Made by a program: the position numbers and the translations under genes. Source: Vannielia litorea (GTDB lineage Bacteria; Pseudomonadota; Alphaproteobacteria; Rhodobacterales; Rhodobacteraceae). From it: DNA of 64,000 nt. The stretch lies in contig NZ_FSRL01000002.1 of the NCBI RefSeq assembly GCF_900142295.1, positions 248,001 through 312,000 of the forward strand. The letters run 5' to 3'. This document shows, piece by piece, positions 40,308 to 49,394 of this stretch (position 1 is its first letter; each line of letters opens with the position of its first letter). A model generated the notes under the pieces. It did no database searches. It saw only the letters and a list, made by a program, of their open reading frames with translations, and had not been told where the DNA came from.

Positions 40308-41437
40308 TCCGGGCCGCGCTTCTGGCGCTCGCTCTCGCGGCACCGGCCACGGCCCAGCAGACCGACCCTGCAAGCATTGCCGTGGAGGCGGCCTCGCTGC
40401 TGACCAAGGCGGCGGCGGCGCTGCAGGAGGCCGAGACACGGGCCGACCGGGTGGAGGCGCTGACCCGCACGGTGCGGGCCTATGAGACGGGTCTTTCGGC
40501 GCTGCGCACCGGGCTGCGCCAGGCGGCGATCCGCGAGGGCGCGCTGCGCGCCACGCTGGAGGCGCGGGAGGCGGAGGTGAGCCGCCTGCTCGGCGTGCTC
40601 TCGACGATGGAACGCTCGCCCGCGCCGTTGCTGCTGCTGCACCCCAGTGGCCCCGCAGGCACCGCGCGGGCAGCGATGATCCTCGGGGCGGTCACGCCCG
40701 GCCTGCAGGCCGAGGCCGCGGCGCTGCGGGCGCAGGTGGAGGAGATCGCGCTGTTGCAGGTGTTGCAGGAGAGCGCGGGCGAGACGCTGGAGGAGGGGTT
40801 GCGCGGGGCGCAGGAGGCGCGGCTGGCCCTGACCCAGGCGATCGACGAGCGCACCGACCTGCCGCGCCGCTACGTGGAAGACCCGACCCGGCTGCGGCAG
40901 CTGCTCGAGACCTCCGACACGCTCGCGGCCTTCGCGGGGGGGCTGGCCGAGATCGACGGCGACACCGCGCCCGAGGATGCCGCATTCGAGGCGCAGAAAG
41001 GCACGCTGGCGTTGCCCGGCCCGGCCACGGTGATCCGCCGCTACGAGGAGCCCGATGCCGCCGGGATTGCCCGGCCCGGCCTTCTGCTGGCGCTCTATCC
41101 GGGCACGCTGCTGACGGCCCCCGCAGCCGCCACGATCCGCTACACGGGGCCGCTTCTCGACTACGGAAACGTGATGATCCTTGAGCCCGCGCCCGACACT
41201 CTGTTGGTGCTTGCCGGGATGGAAACTGTCTATGGTGAAGCCGGCCAGATCGTGGCCGCGGGGGCGCCGCTCGGGCTGATGGGCGGCCAGACCCTGGGCA
41301 CGGCAGCCGGAGAATTTGCCCGAGACCCCGCGCGGGAGGCTGGTGCAGAGCGCAGCGAAACGCTCTATATGGAGCTGAGACAAGGCGAGGCGCCGGTGGA
41401 CCCCACCGACTGGTTCGCCGCGACAAAGGATGGATGA
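40304..41437 (+). CDS. EnvC-like murein hydrolase activator (degenerate M23/LytM domain)
   Basis: A 377-aa protein with signal peptide ending ATAQ, a long coiled-coil region (about residues 25-235) and a C-terminal LytM-like domain. Where active M23 peptidases have HxxxD and an HG in the motif before the TxYxHL strand, this one reads YGNVMILEPAPDTLLVLAGM, so the zinc ligands are missing. That is the EnvC/NlpD situation, in which the protein activates amidases for daughter-cell separation. The gpmI-envC-ctpA order is a common alphaproteobacterial arrangement. Confidence 0.88.
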   Translation: MIRAALLALALAAPATAQQTDPASIAVEAASLLTKAAAALQEAETRADRVEALTRTVRAYETGLSALRTGLRQAAIREGALRATLEAREAEVSRLLGVLSTMERSPAPLLLLHPSGPAGTARAAMILGAVTPGLQAEAAALRAQVEEIALLQVLQESAGETLEEGLRGAQEARLALTQAIDERTDLPRRYVEDPTRLRQLLETSDTLAAFAGGLAEIDGDTAPEDAAFEAQKGTLALPGPATVIRRYEEPDAAGIARPGLLLALYPGTLLTAPAAATIRYTGPLLDYGNVMILEPAPDTLLVLAGMETVYGEAGQIVAAGAPLGLMGGQTLGTAAGEFARDPAREAGAERSETLYMELRQGEAPVDPTDWFAATKDG

Positions 41438-41441
41438 TGGC

Positions 41442-42797
41442 ATGAAGAAATTCGCGATGGCCGCGCTGGGCGGCACGCTGGCGGGGGTGCTGCTGAGCAC
41501 CCAGATCGCCGGGCCCCTGATCGCTCAGGAAACCGACCGCAACGCCTCGATCTACGAGCAGCTCGACCTGTTCGGCGACATCTTCGAGCGGATCCGCGCC
41601 CAATACGTGGAAGAGGTCGACGAGAAGGAGCTGATCGAAGCGGCCATCAACGGCATGCTCACCTCGCTCGACCCGCATTCCTCCTACCTTTCGCCCGACG
41701 ACGCCGCCGACATGCGGGTGCAGACCCGTGGCGAGTTCGGCGGGCTCGGGATCGAGGTGACGCAGGAAGAGGGCTTCGTGAAGGTCGTCTCCCCGATCGA
41801 CGACACCCCTGCCGACGAGGCCGGAATCGAGGCGGGCGACTTCATCACCCATGTCGACGGCGAGTCGGTTCTGGGCCTCACGCTCGACGACGCGGTGGAG
41901 CTGATGCGCGGGCCGGTGGGCTCGGAGATCGTCATCACTGTGGTCCGCGAAGGGGTCGCCGAGCCCTTCGACGTCACCATCGTGCGCGACACCATCAAGC
42001 TCACCGCCGTGCGCACCCGCACCGAGGGCAAGTCGGTCGTGCTGCGGATCACCACCTTCAACGACCAGACCTACCCCAACCTCGAAGAGGGCCTGAAGAA
42101 GGCCGTCGAAGAGGCCGGCGGCATGGAGGCGATCAACGGCATCGTGCTTGATCTGCGCAACAACCCGGGCGGTTTGCTGACCCAGGCGATCAAGGTCTCC
42201 GACGCCTTCCTCGACAAGGGCGAGATCGTCAGCACGCGGGGCCGGCAGGCCTCTGACGGCGACCGGTTCAACGCCACGGCGGGCGACCTGGCCGAGAGCA
42301 AGCCGATCGTGGTGCTGATCAACGGCGGCTCCGCCTCGGCCTCCGAGATCGTGGCCGGCGCCCTGCAGGACCACCGCCGCGCCATCGTGGTGGGCACCAA
42401 GAGCTTTGGCAAAGGCTCGGTGCAGACGGTCATGCCGCTCAAGGGCGACGGGGCGATGCGCCTGACCACGGCGCGCTATTACACGCCGTCGGGCCGCTCG
42501 ATCCAGGCGCTGGGCGTTTCGCCCGACATCATCGTGGAGCAGCCCCGGGTCGATCCGACGGCCACCGAGGAGGACGAGGACGACTCGGCCGCCCGCCGCT
42601 CGCGGTCGGAGGCCGACCTGCGTGGCGCGATCAGCAACGACAGCCTCTCCGAGGACGAGATCCGGCAGATCGAGGAAGAGCGCGCCGAGGCCGAGAAATC
42701 GGCCGAGCTGCGCGAGGAGGACTATCAGCTGGCCTATGCCATCGACCTGCTGAAAGGCCTGCACGCCCTCGAGCCGGGCGACGCCCCGGCGGAGTGA
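41442..42797 (+). CDS. ctpA: C-terminal processing peptidase, S41 family
   Basis: A 451-aa periplasmic protease. The signal sequence is MKKFAMAALGGTLAGVLLST. The PDZ domain spans about residues 85-170 (GLGIEVTQEEGFVKVVSPI) and the S41 domain contains the serine in GGSASASEIVAGAL and the lysine in GTKSFGKGSVQ. A charged tail (TEEDEDDSAARRSRSEAD) follows. ATG 41442 is preferred over 41430 because the longer form would put two Asp before the signal peptide. It acts in envelope protein turnover and likely works with the EnvC-like protein upstream. A strong terminator follows. Confidence 0.94.
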   Translation: MKKFAMAALGGTLAGVLLSTQIAGPLIAQETDRNASIYEQLDLFGDIFERIRAQYVEEVDEKELIEAAINGMLTSLDPHSSYLSPDDAADMRVQTRGEFGGLGIEVTQEEGFVKVVSPIDDTPADEAGIEAGDFITHVDGESVLGLTLDDAVELMRGPVGSEIVITVVREGVAEPFDVTIVRDTIKLTAVRTRTEGKSVVLRITTFNDQTYPNLEEGLKKAVEEAGGMEAINGIVLDLRNNPGGLLTQAIKVSDAFLDKGEIVSTRGRQASDGDRFNATAGDLAESKPIVVLINGGSASASEIVAGALQDHRRAIVVGTKSFGKGSVQTVMPLKGDGAMRLTTARYYTPSGRSIQALGVSPDIIVEQPRVDPTATEEDEDDSAARRSRSEADLRGAISNDSLSEDEIRQIEEERAEAEKSAELREEDYQLAYAIDLLKGLHALEPGDAPAE

Positions 42798-42817
42798 GAC
42801 CTGCCAAGGGAATGACG

Positions 42818-42845
42818 AAAGGGCGGCCCCAGGGTCGCCCTTTTT
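42818..42845 (+). terminator. Rho-independent terminator after ctpA
   Basis: AAAGGGCG (42818-42825) pairs with CGCCCTTT (42836-42843) around a 10-nt loop, followed by a T-run to 42845. It ends the rsfS-to-ctpA transcription unit and is the clearest intrinsic terminator in the window. Confidence 0.9.
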
Positions 42846-42897
42846 CGTTTCGTGACCGTGCCCCACTTTCGCCACTGCCTGCGCTCAGACTCGGCGC

Positions 42898-43554
42898 ATG
42901 TGTAACGAGTCGAACCCCGCCCGCGCCGCCCTGCTGATCGACGGGGACAACATCAGCGCCACCCATGCCGCGCAATTGCTTGCTGCGGCACCAGATGCGG
43001 CGGTCGCACGGGTCTATGCCGACCCGACGCACCAGAAAGGCTGGGCTACCCAGTCCGCTTTCGAGTTGCGAGGCGTGGAGCAAGGCAAGAACGCCGCCGA
43101 CATCCTGCTAGTGATTGAAGCGATGGAACTAGCCCTCGCCGGAGGCGTCACACGCATGACCATTGCCAGCTCCGATGCCGATTTCCGGTCGCTCGCCCTC
43201 CGCTTGCGCGCTATGGGCTGCATAGTGACAGGATGTGGTACACTTGGAACCCCCGAGAGTTTTCGCAAAGCGTGCACCCGCTTTGTGTATCTGGTCGACC
43301 TGGGACCGGTCGTCCCCACGGAGGCGCCTCCTCCAGGCTCGAACGAATTCAATGCATTGCTTGGCTTGCTGATCCGAGAGGCTGGCCCGGACGGAATGCG
43401 TTTGTCCGATCTCGGAACTTACATGTTGAGGCATCACGCCGTCACCAAGAGCATGCTCCCCCAGGGTGGATGGCATCTCTACCTGGAAGCGCAAGGCGGG
43501 CTGTTCTCGATCAACAATGCCGACGGACCTGCCAGGGTCGCCACAAGCTCCTGA
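42898..43554 (+). CDS. NYN-domain (PIN-like) protein with C-terminal LOTUS/OST-HTH-like domain
   Basis: A 218-aa protein. The NYN nuclease-like domain (about 8-135) shows ALLIDGDNIS (acidic metal ligands D15 and D17), KNAADILLVIEAMELA and IASSDADFRSLALRLRAMGC. The C-terminal part (about 150-210: FNALLGLLIREAGPDGMRLSDLG, HAVTKSMLPQGGWHLYLE) resembles the OST-HTH RNA-binding module. Such proteins are predicted RNA-processing or stress nucleases. Base composition drops visibly here and in the 130 bp after it compared with the neighbours, hinting at later acquisition. Confidence 0.82.
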   Translation: MCNESNPARAALLIDGDNISATHAAQLLAAAPDAAVARVYADPTHQKGWATQSAFELRGVEQGKNAADILLVIEAMELALAGGVTRMTIASSDADFRSLALRLRAMGCIVTGCGTLGTPESFRKACTRFVYLVDLGPVVPTEAPPPGSNEFNALLGLLIREAGPDGMRLSDLGTYMLRHHAVTKSMLPQGGWHLYLEAQGGLFSINNADGPARVATSS

Positions 43555-43681
43555 AGGCTCCGCTTTCCAAGTTCTGCTTCAGGACGCTCTCTGGAGAGTC
43601 GGCAGCACTCACCCAACTGGGTCCCGCCACTCTCCAACGCGCGCTATTGAATAACCGCCCTGCCTCGCTCTAACTCCCGGC

Positions 43682-44173
43682 ATGACCAAGCCCCTGCCCG
43701 ACCCCGACTCGCTTCCTTATCGCCCCTGCGTGGGTGTCATGCTGCTCAACCGCGATGGACATGTGTTCACTGGTCAGCGGATCGACAGTGCGGTGCCGGC
43801 CTGGCAGATGCCGCAGGGCGGGCTGGACAAGGGGGAGGACCATCGCACGGCGGCGCTGCGCGAGCTGGAGGAGGAGACGGGGATTTCGGCCGACAGGGTC
43901 GAGATCATCGCCGAGACCGCCGAGCCGGTGCGTTACGATCTGCCGCCGGAGCTGTTGGGAAAGGTCTGGAAGGGCAAGTATCGCGGGCAGGAACAGCACT
44001 GGGTGCTGATGCGTTTTCTGGGAGAGGACGCCGAGGTGAACCTTGCCACCGAGCACCCGGAGTTCTCGGAGTGGCGCTGGCTGCCCGGCGCCGAGCTGGT
44101 GGCAAACATCGTGCCGTTCAAGCGGTCGGTCTACGAGGCCGTTGTGGCGGAGTTTCAGGAGTATCTCGAATGA
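43682..44173 (+). CDS. rppH: RNA pyrophosphohydrolase (Nudix)
   Basis: A 163-aa Nudix protein. The Nudix box is the [22 protein letters not shown] region with its catalytic glutamates, preceded by [17 protein letters not shown] and PAWQMPQGG typical of Rpp[13 protein letters not shown] and [21 protein letters not shown] are the C-terminal RppH signatures. It removes pyrophosphate from mRNA 5' ends to trigger decay, or cleaves dinucleoside polyphosphates. It overlaps the next gene by ATGA. Confidence 0.95.
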   Translation: MTKPLPDPDSLPYRPCVGVMLLNRDGHVFTGQRIDSAVPAWQMPQGGLDKGEDHRTAALRELEEETGISADRVEIIAETAEPVRYDLPPELLGKVWKGKYRGQEQHWVLMRFLGEDAEVNLATEHPEFSEWRWLPGAELVANIVPFKRSVYEAVVAEFQEYLE

Positions 44174-44670
44174 AGACCCTTGCTGCCGCCTTTGCCTTCG
44201 GGGCCGCGCTTGCCCCGGCGCTTCCGGTGGCCGCGCTCTCGTGCCTGCCGGCCGATCCGGTGCGGATCTACACGCAGGCGCGGGATGCCGAGGCGCGCTA
44301 TCGCATCGTCCATGGCACGCTGACGGCGCAGCAGACCATCCGGAAGCACAAGCAGGACATGACCCGCACCACACCCCCCAAGCCGATCCGGGTGAAGGCG
44401 CGGCTGCAGGGGATGCAGCTGGGGCAGGGCGGGTTTGCCACGCCGATCGACCTGCCGGTGACGGTGGAGATGGTCTGCTACGGCCCGTGGTGCGGCAACT
44501 GGCCGGGGGCCGGGCAGATGCTGATGTCGGTAGAGGAGCAGAAGGGCGGACAGCTGGTGGTGACGGCGGACCCCTGCCTGAGCCAGATCTATGCCAAGCC
44601 GACGCGGCAGGAGCTGGACCGGGTGGTGCGTTGCCACCGGGCCGGGCGCTGCCCGACCGAGATGCGCTAG
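44170..44670 (+). CDS. Secreted hypothetical protein
   Basis: A 166-aa protein with a signal peptide ([21 protein letters not shown], cleavage probably near residue 23). The mature part has five cysteines ([32 protein letters not shown]), suggesting disulphides in the periplasm. It is translationally coupled to rppH. I recognise no family; rhodobacterial genomes often carry similar small exported proteins beside rppH, but that is from memory. Confidence 0.72.
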   Translation: MKTLAAAFAFGAALAPALPVAALSCLPADPVRIYTQARDAEARYRIVHGTLTAQQTIRKHKQDMTRTTPPKPIRVKARLQGMQLGQGGFATPIDLPVTVEMVCYGPWCGNWPGAGQMLMSVEEQKGGQLVVTADPCLSQIYAKPTRQELDRVVRCHRAGRCPTEMR

Positions 44671-44734
44671 CCCGGCGCGGCTCGGCGCGCGTTCGTGCTT
44701 TTCCGCACATGCTCTCTCGGCTAGACGGGTGGGC

Positions 44735-45583
44735 ATGGGACAGAAAGTCGATACTCGCGCCATCGGCCTCGACGTGGGGCTCTCCTTCATGCGCTGGCTG
44801 ACCGGGGCGGAGAACCTGCATTACGGGCTCTGGACCGGGCTGGACTGCGCCGCCGAGAACCTTGGCGCGGCGCAGGCGGCCTATACCGAAAAGCTCTTTG
44901 GCTACCTGCCCGAGGGCAAGCTGCGAATTCTCGACATCGGCGGCGGCGCGGGGGAGACGGCGAAGAAGCTCATCGCGCTCGGCCATGAGGTGGAAATCGT
45001 GGTGCCCTCGCCCTTTCTGGCCTCGCGCTGCCGGCAGAACGCGCCCGGGGCGCGGGTGCATCAGTGCATGTTCGAGGAGTTCTCCGGCGCGGGCGGCTTT
45101 GACCTCTGCCTGTTCTCGGAGAGCTTTCAATACATCCCCTTGGAGGTGGCGCTGAAGGAGGCGCTGGCGTTGCTGAAGCCCGGCGGGCGGGTGCTGATTG
45201 CCGACTGCTTCCGGTCGGAGAACTACGAGGGGGTGAAGCGCAGCCAGACCGTGGGCGGCGGGCACCGGCTCTCGGCGTTTCGGGAGACCGTTGCGGCGGT
45301 GGGGCTGAAGGTGGAGGCCGAAGAGGACATCACCGAGGCGGTGGCGCCCTCGATCGACCTCGAGCAGGGGCTGTTCAACGTGATCGGCCACGCGGTGAGC
45401 CGGGTGGACGAGGAGTTGAAGGCCAAGCGCCGCCGGACCCGATGGGCGCTGGCCTTCGTCATCCGGCGGATGGTGAGCGAGCGGCGGCTGTTCCGGTTGA
45501 ACGAGCGGCTGAACGAGAAGAAGCGCACCGCCGAGGCGTTTTGCCACTTCAATCGCTACATGATCTTCCGGATCGCCCGCTAG
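44735..45583 (+). CDS. Class I SAM-dependent methyltransferase
   Basis: A 282-aa protein. Motif I is RILDIGGGAGETAKKL, then FDLCLFSESFQYIPLEVAL and LLKPGGRVLIADCFR complete the Rossmann methyltransferase core at about residues 60-175. The C-terminus is basic (KAKRRRTRWALAFVIRRM). The N-terminal MRWLTGAENLHYGLWTG resembles methyltransferases acting on small molecules or lipids such as those in sterol/quinone families. Substrate unknown. Confidence 0.82.
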   Translation: MGQKVDTRAIGLDVGLSFMRWLTGAENLHYGLWTGLDCAAENLGAAQAAYTEKLFGYLPEGKLRILDIGGGAGETAKKLIALGHEVEIVVPSPFLASRCRQNAPGARVHQCMFEEFSGAGGFDLCLFSESFQYIPLEVALKEALALLKPGGRVLIADCFRSENYEGVKRSQTVGGGHRLSAFRETVAAVGLKVEAEEDITEAVAPSIDLEQGLFNVIGHAVSRVDEELKAKRRRTRWALAFVIRRMVSERRLFRLNERLNEKKRTAEAFCHFNRYMIFRIAR

Positions 45584-45595
45584 CCGTGGCGCGCG

Positions 45596-45625
45596 GGGGC
45601 CTCGCCTTGCGGCAGGGCCCCTCTT
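45596..45625. terminator. Weak terminator-like hairpin between convergent genes
   Basis: GGGGCC (45596-45601) pairs with GGCCCC (45616-45621), followed on the + strand by TCTTT. It lies between the methyltransferase stop and the PhyH stop. Confidence 0.35.
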
Positions 45626-45634
45626 TGCGGCCGC

Positions 45635-46531
45635 TCACATCACCGCGAAGGCGCTCTTTTGCCCGGCGGTCTGCTGGGTCTTGAAGATCGAGCTGTTGTC
45701 GGGCGCGGGCGGCAGGGGCATGCGGACGGGCACGCTCTCGAGCCGGGGCTCGAGCACCGGGGCGCCGGTGACCACGCGGCTCTGGATATCCTCCCAGAAG
45801 CGCCGCTGCCCGAGCGAGTGGATGTAGCTCGACGCGCCGAGAATCGGCCAGGCGTCGGCCTTGGCCAGCTCGTAGAACAGGATCAGCCGGTTGCGGTCGC
45901 TCATGTTGGGGGCCGAGCCGTGCAGGAGCCGGACGTGGTGCACGGTCATCGAGCCGGCCTTGCCGGTGAGTGTGACCGCCTTGGACAGGTCGAAATCGGG
46001 ATCGTCGGGCGAGACCGCGCCGGCGAAGACGCCGTTCACGTGGTGGCTCAGCACCGGCCCCCTGTGCGAGCCGGGGATCACCATCAGCGGGCCGTTGGCC
46101 TCGTCGACATCGGCCAGCATGAGGCCGAAGGCCAGCAGGTCGTCGTTGGTGTGCGGGTAGAAGGCCCAGTCCTGGTGCCATTCCACCGCCGCGCCGCCGC
46201 CCGGGGCCTTGGTGTTGAGCTTGGAGGTGTTGATGATCGTGTCGGGCCCGAGCAGGTCGCCCAGCACCTCGGTCACGCGGCTTTGGGTGAGGGCCTCCCA
46301 GTAGACCGGGTTCTGCTTGTGGGGCAGCTTGATGCGGGTCAGGCGGGGCGTTTCGGCGCTGTGGCCGCGGTCGAGGTCGTAGCGCTCGTCGCTCTCGGTC
46401 AGCTCGCGGGAGGCCTCGATCATCTCGGCGGTGACGGACTGGAGCCGGGCGAGCAGCTCGGGGTCCACCACATTCTCCACCATCAGGTAGCCGTTCTCCT
46501 CGTAGAACTCTTTCTGCTCTTTCGTCAGCAT
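45635..46531 (-). CDS. Phytanoyl-CoA dioxygenase family (Fe(II)/2-oxoglutarate) oxygenase
   Basis: A 298-aa PhyH-fold protein. Iron ligands are in WHQDWAFYPHTNDD (HxD) and HHVRLLHGSAPN (distal His), with an Arg in DRNRLILFYEL for 2-oxoglutarate. The N-terminal EQKEFYEENGYLMVENVVDPELLARL is the family hallmark. It hydroxylates an unknown substrate, possibly an organophosphonate, osmolyte or aromatic side chain. The divergent LacI regulator and two palindromes between them imply substrate-controlled expression. Confidence 0.86.
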   Translation of the reverse strand: MLTKEQKEFYEENGYLMVENVVDPELLARLQSVTAEMIEASRELTESDERYDLDRGHSAETPRLTRIKLPHKQNPVYWEALTQSRVTEVLGDLLGPDTIINTSKLNTKAPGGGAAVEWHQDWAFYPHTNDDLLAFGLMLADVDEANGPLMVIPGSHRGPVLSHHVNGVFAGAVSPDDPDFDLSKAVTLTGKAGSMTVHHVRLLHGSAPNMSDRNRLILFYELAKADAWPILGASSYIHSLGQRRFWEDIQSRVVTGAPVLEPRLESVPVRMPLPPAPDNSSIFKTQQTAGQKSAFAVM

Positions 46532-46570
46532 CGCGCGTTTCCTCCCGGTTGCGACTCGGTCCCATTCGGT

Positions 46571-46586
46571 ATGGTATCGATACCAT
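46571..46586. promoter_or_regulatory. LacI-type operator 1 (perfect 16-bp palindrome)
   Basis: ATGGTATCGATACCAT, with the central CG typical of LacI/GalR-family operators, in the phyH/lacI divergent promoter. Confidence 0.78.
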
Positions 46587-46593
46587 CCTTGCG

Positions 46594-46607
46594 TGGTACC
46601 GATACCA
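46594..46607. promoter_or_regulatory. LacI-type operator 2
   Basis: TGGTACCGATACCA, one mismatched pair. Its centre is 22 bp from that of operator 1, about two helical turns, placing both dimers on the same DNA face; cooperative binding is likely. Confidence 0.72.
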
Positions 46608-46641
46608 TCGGTAAGTCGGGGGCGTCAACACCGGAGTGCAG

Positions 46642-47646
46642 ATGCAGAAGAAATGGGTGACCATGGGCGATGTGGCCCGCGCCGCCGGGGTGGGAAAGAT
46701 CACCGTGAGCCGGGCGCTTTCGACGCCCGCGAAAGTCTCGCCGGAGACGCGAGAGAAGGTGGCCGCCGCGGTGGCGGAGCTGGGCTACGTGCGCGACGAT
46801 ACCGCGGGCGCGCTCTCTTCACAGCGCAGCCGGGTGGTGGGGGCGGTGGTGTCGAGCCTGGACCAGGCGACCTTTGCCTCGACGATCCGGGGGCTGTCGG
46901 AAGGGCTGGCGGAGGGCGGGCTGAACCTGCTGCTGGGCACCACGCAATACGAGCCGGAGACCGAGGCGGCGCTGGTCTCGACCCTGATGGGCCGGCGTCC
47001 GGATGCGCTCATTCTCACCAGTTCCGAGCACACGCCGGAGACCCGCAGCCTGCTGACCCGTGCGGGCCTGCCGGTGCTGGAGCTCTGGGAGTTGCCGGAG
47101 CAGCCGATCTTTGCCGCCGTGGGGTTCTCCAACCGGGCGGCGGCGCGGGCAGTGACGGAGCACCTGGTGGAGACGGGGCGGAGGGCGATTGCCTTTCTCA
47201 CCACGGACCGGCCGCATGACACGCGGGCCCATATGCGGGCGGAGGGCTATGGAGAGGCGCTACCCGGCCATGCGCCGCGCATCCTGCGCCTGCCGCCGCG
47301 CCCCGAGGCGACCGGGCCGGATTACGGCGCGGAAGGGTTGGCGCGGATCATGGAGGCCTGGCCCGAGACCGATGCGGTGGTCTGCGTCTCGGATGCGCTG
47401 GCGATCGGGGCCTTCTGCGAGGCCGGGCGGCGCGGCCTTGCGGTGCCCGACCGGCTGGCGATCACCGGCTTCGGGGATGTGCCCGAGGTCGGGGCCTCGG
47501 GGATCGGGCTGACCACCATCCGGATCGACGGCCATGCGATCGGGCGCGAGGCGGCGCGGCTCACGCTGGCGGCCACCTCGGGCGCCGCCCTGTTGGAGCG
47601 CCGGATCGACATGGGCTTCAGCCTCGCGCTGCGGGCCAGCAGCTAG
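46642..47646 (+). CDS. LacI-family transcriptional regulator
   Basis: A 334-aa regulator. The helix-turn-helix is VTMGDVARAAGVGKITVSRALS (about residues 6-27) with the hinge helix near SQRSRVVG, followed by a periplasmic-binding-protein-like effector domain (GVVSSLDQATFASTIRGL-type start to the C-terminus). ATG 46642 lies five bases after GGAG; GTG 46636 is less likely. It probably binds the two upstream palindromes and regulates itself and the divergent oxygenase. The GntR/gluconate-type subgroup is suggested by the N-terminus. Confidence 0.92.
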   Translation: MQKKWVTMGDVARAAGVGKITVSRALSTPAKVSPETREKVAAAVAELGYVRDDTAGALSSQRSRVVGAVVSSLDQATFASTIRGLSEGLAEGGLNLLLGTTQYEPETEAALVSTLMGRRPDALILTSSEHTPETRSLLTRAGLPVLELWELPEQPIFAAVGFSNRAAARAVTEHLVETGRRAIAFLTTDRPHDTRAHMRAEGYGEALPGHAPRILRLPPRPEATGPDYGAEGLARIMEAWPETDAVVCVSDALAIGAFCEAGRRGLAVPDRLAITGFGDVPEVGASGIGLTTIRIDGHAIGREAARLTLAATSGAALLERRIDMGFSLALRASS

Positions 47647-47687
47647 GGCATCTTGCGCCGCCCTGCCGGGCGTGATCGGATCGGCCC

Positions 47688-48863
47688 ATGCGCGCCGCCC
47701 TCAAAGCCATCGGTCTCGGATTGCTCCTGCTGCTCGTGCTGGCGGGTGTGGCGGCATGGGTGAAGCGCGAAGAGGTGGGCCGGCTCCTGGCGGTGAACGC
47801 GCTGTTCAAGCCGGACCGGATCGTGTGGAACTTCACCCACATGTCGGAGCTGTTCCACTCGGTCGAACTGCCGATCGGGCCGAACGAGGCGGTGCAGCCG
47901 ATCCTGGAGGCGGAGCCGGTCGCCCTGCCGGAGGGCTCGGATGCGCTGATCGCCGCGCGGCGGATCACCGGGGTGGTGGTGCTCTCGGAGGGGCAGGTGA
48001 CCCACGAGAGCTACCACGAGGGCACGGGCCCCGACGACCTGCGGATCTCGTGGTCGGTGTCGAAGAGCTACGTTTCGGCGCTCTTGGGGATCGTGCTGGA
48101 CGCGGGCGAGATCGAGAGTCTCGACGACCCGGTGACGCGCTACGCGCCGGAGCTTGCGGGCAGCGCCTATGAAGGCGCGAGCATCCGCGATGTGCTGCTG
48201 ATGTCGTCGGGCGTGGCCTTCGACGAGGACTATTTCGACTTCTGGTCCGACATCAACAGGATGGGCCGGATCATGGCGCTGGGCGGCTCGCTGGATGCCT
48301 TCACGGCGGGGCTCGACAGGCGCGCCGGTGCGCCGGGGGAGGCCTGGCGCTACGTGTCGATGGACACCCATGTGCTGGGCATGGTGATGCGCGGCGCGAC
48401 CGGGCAGGACATGGCGACGCTGATGGCCGAGCGCCTGCTGGCGCCGATGGGGCTGGAGGGCCGGCCGCTGCTGCTGACCGACGCGCGGGGGCAGGGGTTT
48501 GTGCTGGGCGGGCTGAACATGATGCTGCGGGACTACGCGCTCTTCGGGCTGATGTATCTCCAGGACGGGCGGCTCGGCGAGTGGCGGATCGTGCCCTACG
48601 ACTGGGTGCGCGAGAGCACCGTGCCGCAGGCGGCCACCGCGCCGGGCAAGCTGCGCTATGGTTATCACTGGTGGGTGCCCAAGACCGGCGAGGGCGAATT
48701 TCTGGCCGTGGGGATCTACGGGCAATACATTTACGTCAACCGCCCGGCGCAGGTGGTGGTGGCGGTCAGCGCCGCCGACCCCGGCTTCAGGGAAGACGCG
48801 GTGCAGGACGGGATGATCGACTGGTTCCGCCGCATCGCCATAGCCAACGTGGAGGCCCGCTGA
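47688..48863 (+). CDS. Beta-lactamase-related serine hydrolase (class C/EstB fold)
   Basis: A 391-aa protein with an N-terminal membrane anchor (GLGLLLLLVLAGVAAWV). The SxxK motif is in WSVSKSYVSALLG, the second-motif tyrosine in WRYVSMDTHVLG, and GIYGQYIYV occupies the third-motif region. These features match periplasmic esterase or D-aminopeptidase-like members of pfam00144 rather than a true AmpC. It is joined to the DUF2237 gene by a TGATG overlap. Substrate unknown. Confidence 0.84.
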   Translation: MRAALKAIGLGLLLLLVLAGVAAWVKREEVGRLLAVNALFKPDRIVWNFTHMSELFHSVELPIGPNEAVQPILEAEPVALPEGSDALIAARRITGVVVLSEGQVTHESYHEGTGPDDLRISWSVSKSYVSALLGIVLDAGEIESLDDPVTRYAPELAGSAYEGASIRDVLLMSSGVAFDEDYFDFWSDINRMGRIMALGGSLDAFTAGLDRRAGAPGEAWRYVSMDTHVLGMVMRGATGQDMATLMAERLLAPMGLEGRPLLLTDARGQGFVLGGLNMMLRDYALFGLMYLQDGRLGEWRIVPYDWVRESTVPQAATAPGKLRYGYHWWVPKTGEGEFLAVGIYGQYIYVNRPAQVVVAVSAADPGFREDAVQDGMIDWFRRIAIANVEAR

Positions 48864-49243
48864 TGACGGCGCTGGAGAAATACCCATCGGTCAACGTGCT
48901 GGGCGGCAAGCTCGCGCCCTGCTCCAGCGACCCGGTGACCGGGTTCTTCCGCGACGGGCATTGCAACTCCTGCCGGGCCGACGCGGGCAGCCACACGGTT
49001 TGCGCGGTGATGACGGCGGAGTTCCTGGCCTACAGCAAATACGTGGGCAACGACCTCAGCACGCCGATGCCGCAATACGGCTTTGGCGGGCTGAAGCCGG
49101 GCGACCGCTGGTGCCTCTGCGCCAGCCGCTTCCTGCAGGCCCATGACGAGGGCTGCCCGCCCGAGGTGGTGCTGGAGGCAACCCACGAGCGGGCGCTGGA
49201 GATCGTGCCGCTGGCCATCTTGCGGGCGACGGCCGCCAGGTAA
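48863..49243 (+). CDS. DUF2237 family protein
   Basis: A 126-aa protein with the DUF2237 pattern: NVLGGKLAPCSSDPVTGFFRDGHC, SHTVCAVMTAEFLAYSKYVGNDLSTP and GDRWCLCASRFLQA. The conserved cysteines suggest metal or disulphide chemistry, but no function is established for the family. Its ATG overlaps the hydrolase stop. Confidence 0.87.
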   Translation: MTALEKYPSVNVLGGKLAPCSSDPVTGFFRDGHCNSCRADAGSHTVCAVMTAEFLAYSKYVGNDLSTPMPQYGFGGLKPGDRWCLCASRFLQAHDEGCPPEVVLEATHERALEIVPLAILRATAAR

Positions 49244-49394
49244 GTTTGCAGTCTTTCCAGCGGTTTGTCGGGCAGCTGCCAAGAATCTTCCGGGATCGGT
49301 GAATTAATCGGGGGGCTGGCACGTAACTCCTGTGACAGCCGATGAGGGCCGTCACCGAGATAGTTCAAACCGATAGATCCGAAGGACAGACAGC

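Noticed and set aside
47688..48863. An AmpC-type resistance beta-lactamase
   Set aside because: The YxN motif reads YVS, the KTG box is absent, and there is a membrane anchor; it is better described as a serine hydrolase of the family.
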